Source: Vanilla planifolia (taxonomy: Eukaryota; Streptophyta; Magnoliopsida; Asparagales; Orchidaceae). Taken from it: a stretch of 64,000 bases of DNA. The notes below the pieces were generated by a model. The model saw nothing but the letters and a program-made list of their open reading frames with translations, was not told where the DNA came from and made no database searches. Of the stretch, positions 61,167-64,000 are shown one piece after another. The stretch is taken from NCBI GenBank assembly GCA_023846275.1, contig JAIUJO010000086.1, forward strand, positions 1,813,190 to 1,877,189, given 5' to 3'. The position numbers and the translations under genes are program-made. How positions within the stretch are numbered: position 1 is the first letter of the stretch; the number at the start of each line of letters is the position of its first letter.

Positions 61167-62404
61167 CAATGCTTTCTTTTATTTAAAATGAATTAAAAAA
61201 ATACATAAGCTGTTATTTTTTATAGTGCAGACAATAACAAATAAGATTTTCTTCTAATATATTATCATAATGTGATAGAAAAAAAGATTTTTAAATTGAT
61301 ACGTATTTGTTACAAATGTACACTAATTTTTTAGTTGTTATGCTCTTTTATAAAAATTTGTTATAATTTTTTTAATTCTCAATTTTTTTTCACATCTCTT
61401 AGGATATCTTTGATAGCTAAGTTATAAATTCTTTTTAATATATTTATATATTTTTTTGAAACTTATTATCTTTTAATTTCAATAACAATATTTGTTTTTA
61501 CGTTATTGTACAATTTTAATCTCATGCAAATATATTGAATATTTTAAACAAATTTAAATAATTATGACCATCTCTTTTTTTGTATTTTTTATTTCAAATT
61601 ATCATGCTTTATTTAGCAAATTACTCTAAAAATTACAAATATTTTTAAATATTTGAATATTTTAAATATTAATAGCTTATTTGTTATACTATAGCAATAA
61701 CAAAAACTTTTTGTTAAAATATTATTCTGATTGCTTATCTCGTTTATATATAAAATAATCTTGTTTTTAAATTTTTTTCATACAATGCAAATTCTTTCAA
61801 TATTATTTTGTGCTAATAATTCACATACTTTAACTTTTATTACTTTTTTGTTTTAATTGACACAATTTCAAAATGCTTTGATTTACATATTTTATGTTAT
61901 AGCATTTGTGTCTACATATTTAATTTTTTCAATTGTTTTGCATAAATCTCACAATCTAAATATTTTAGAGCATTAAAATTTTTTTATTTATATATTTAAT
62001 ATCAAAACCTGGGTATTAAATAGTTTTTCATTTGACAAATTATGAAAATCATTTCAAAAATTAAATTTTTTTAACAAATTACCTTATTATTTTTAATTTT
62101 TTTAAATTTTTTTTTAAACATATTTTTTTAATATTACATTTCCTTATAGTATTTTTTAAGGTTTATGATTTATCTTTCTATATGTTTTTATATTTTGACA
62201 AGCTTTTGAAATTGTATTTTTAAATAACTATTTTTTATTTGGCAAATTGCTTTGACATTAATAACATTCTTATTCATAAAATATCATTTATGACACGTTC
62301 ATTAATAGAAAATCCTTATGATTCCTAGTAATTTTTTAATATTTGACATTTATTTACAAAAAAATTTGAGTTTTGCAACATATAATATATTAATAAATTT
62401 TATA

Positions 62405-62438
62405 TTTTTATTATTTTTATTATTTTTATTATTTTTAA
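62405..62438. repeat. 9-bp microsatellite TTTTTATTA x ~4
   Basis: Nearly perfect direct repeats of TTTTTATTA in the flank to the right of the array. Confidence 0.9.
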
Positions 62439-63737
62439 TATCTTAGAAATTAATAAAATATAATTTAAATATTAATGATATAGGGCTATAGTTTAGTATA
62501 TTATTTTGTTGACATAATGTCAATGTCGTTTAGAACGTAGAAATTTTATGCTAAGAAAATTATTTTTATTCCTTTTATATAACAAAAAAGAAATTAAATT
62601 GTGATTAATTGGACAATTTTTGTAACATTTTATTAACATTATATTAAATACCTTTTAGCAATTTGTTTTAACCATTTTGCCTAAATCTTCATAAGATTTA
62701 ATTTTTTATTCTACTTTCTTAATTTTTTTAAATTTATTTATGTTTCATTCTTCTTTATTGAATTAATGTTGCAACTATCAAATATATTTGAACATAAAGA
62801 TTAATCTTTTAAATATTAAATTTTTATAACAACCATATATCTTTTAATTTTTTTTTCAAAATACTTGCATTAATAAGTTTGAAACCATTGCATCCTACGG
62901 AGATTTGTGTTCATTTCAAATACATTTGGTAATAATTATCAAAGTCATTTTTAATGGTTATGTTATTTTGTAATTCTTCTTATTTTTTATATTGACAAAT
63001 TTGTCTTAAATCAATTACCTCAATATTTTATTAATAACAACATTTTTGTTTAACTAACATTTATTTGTTATTTATATTATGACATTTAATCCATAACATT
63101 CTTGCATTTGATGTATTTCAATATCTATTTTATAATTTTTTTTTCCAATTAGGCATGTCTATGAATGTGGCAACAAAAATTTCTTTATTAAGCAAAGAAA
63201 AAAAAAATTGTTGTTACATTGAAACTTCTAACTAATCAAGATTGTCAAGGAAATGACAAAAAATACTTTACATAAAACAAAGAAAAGAAATTTTTCTTGT
63301 GAAAATTATGAAAATATAAAATTGTAGAAACTAAAAAATTTATCTAATTTATTAAACATATATAGAATTCGAATTGTATAACACATAAAAAAATAATATA
63401 CATATCATTACAAATAAAAGAAAAAAGAAAAATTAAATAAGAAAAAATAAAATTGAAAACAAAAAGTACATAGTAATACAAATATATTCATGCGCAATAT
63501 TAATAAAATGCCACAAGAAAACAAATTTTACCAAATAAATGCAAAAGCAAAGTTTCTTTGACATCAAAAAATTAAAATAACTGACACTACAAAATATCTA
63601 AATGTCATCAAAATATCATGCATAGTTTGTCATAACATATTTCACTTATATTCAAAAAAAACAAAAAGTTACAAATGAAAAATTAAAAAAATAACAAAAC
63701 ATTTCATTTATTAATAAGAATTTAATGTTATATAAAT

Positions 63738-63758
63738 TATATATATATATATATATAT
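63738..63758. repeat. Short AT microsatellite, 21 bp
   Basis: TA dinucleotides in the flank; here it is not part of a satellite unit. Confidence 0.9.
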
Positions 63759-64000
63759 TACATAAAAGCATGATAAATTTTTTATTAAAGATATATATGA
63801 GATCAAAAATTATAAAGAAAAAGGTAAAATGGAGTTCCTCTTACTAAATTTAGATCTTGCGCATATGCCATAATGATAAAAAATAAATAAAGAATAAAAG
63901 ACAAGGAAGGATGGACAATCTTTATGCTCCTCTCCAATTGCTTGCTTGTACCCAAAATTTCAATGATAGAAAAATCAAATATTATAATACAAATTTTATA

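Larger units (their letters stand above)
59150..61280 (-). repeat. 5S-derived satellite array, terminal inverted block
   Basis: About 2.1 kb on the minus strand forming the right edge of the array: AT spacer, 5S at 59720, upstream AT segment with a short AT run, inverted tract, AT spacer, then a 5S fragment at 61127. Unit-like sequence (ATAAGATTTTCTTCTAATAT) fades out by about 61280. Confidence 0.75.
61280..64000. other. AT-rich flank outside the satellite, content unknown
   Basis: About 2.7 kb without 5S relics or pyrimidine tracts. It contains a 9-bp microsatellite, a short AT run and scattered recurrences of GGCAAATT/TAGCAAATT-like motifs (61616, 62238, 62656, 62993), which might be an old tandem repeat. 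No open frame longer than about 60 codons and no RNA gene that I recognise. Confidence 0.6.

Noticed and set aside
1..61280. Cassandra TRIM retrotransposons as the source of the 5S sequences
   Set aside because: I see no paired LTRs, no tRNA-type primer binding site and no TG...CA ends around the 5S. The repeat is a head-to-tail unit with a constant long spacer. Not excluded as a remote ancestor.
1..61280. 5S-derived SINE (SINE3-like) insertions
   Set aside because: Copies are in tandem at regular spacing with shared flanks on both sides, not dispersed with poly-A tails or target duplications.
1..64000. CRISPR array, tRNA genes, bacterial or organellar genes
   Set aside because: Repeats are long, diverged and 5S-based, not short and identical with spacers. 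I saw no tRNA-like cloverleaf sequence and no coding sequence of bacterial, plastid or mitochondrial type.

Overview
This window looks like nuclear DNA of a land plant. The base composition is visibly very AT-rich and I find no protein-coding gene in it. About 61 of the 64 kb is one old, decayed tandem array. Its recurring anchor is a roughly 119-bp relic of the plant 5S ribosomal RNA gene; the clearest copies carry AGTTAAGCATGCTTGGGTG and GGATGGGTGACCTC, the plant-type A box and C box of the internal pol III promoter. I count 44 relics: 32 that keep both ends or nearly so (some with internal deletions) and 12 fragments. All are mutated relative to the canonical gene as I know it, so I call them pseudogenes, not rRNA genes.

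The relics sit in a unit of about 1.4 kb (start-to-start distances such as 1371, 1449, 1452, 1459, 1434, 1392 and 1380 bp). Unit order on the 5S sense strand is: 5S relic; a short flank starting with a T-run; about 550-600 bp of AT-rich spacer; a tract of about 330 bp made almost only of T and C, with some A; then about 430 bp of AT-rich DNA leading into the next 5S. Shorter steps (230, 426, 641, 708, 777 bp) and longer ones (about 1.8-2.2 kb) come from deletions and from partial duplications of the unit. The long open frames in the window are low-complexity readings of the pyrimidine tracts (Ser/Leu/Phe-rich) and are not genes.

Layout: 1-7658 array, plus strand; 7658-9757 a more complex insertion related to two short pieces at 2997-3283 and 13940-14135; 9757-20880 array, plus; 20880-22925 array inverted, with the best preserved internal promoter of the window at 20936-21054; 22925-42263 array, plus; 42264-42425 a small inverted piece; 42426-59150 array, plus; 59150-61280 array inverted; 61280-64000 AT-rich DNA outside the array with no recognised content. 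The array runs off the left edge of the window.

No genes act together here. The biology is that of a 5S-rDNA-derived satellite: amplified, rearranged, apparently mutated by C-to-T change at CpG sites, and with (AT)n microsatellites that grew repeatedly at one position of the unit. I cannot name the species. All alignments were done by eye, so edges are good to a few bases for 5S relics and to tens of bases for tracts and block limits.
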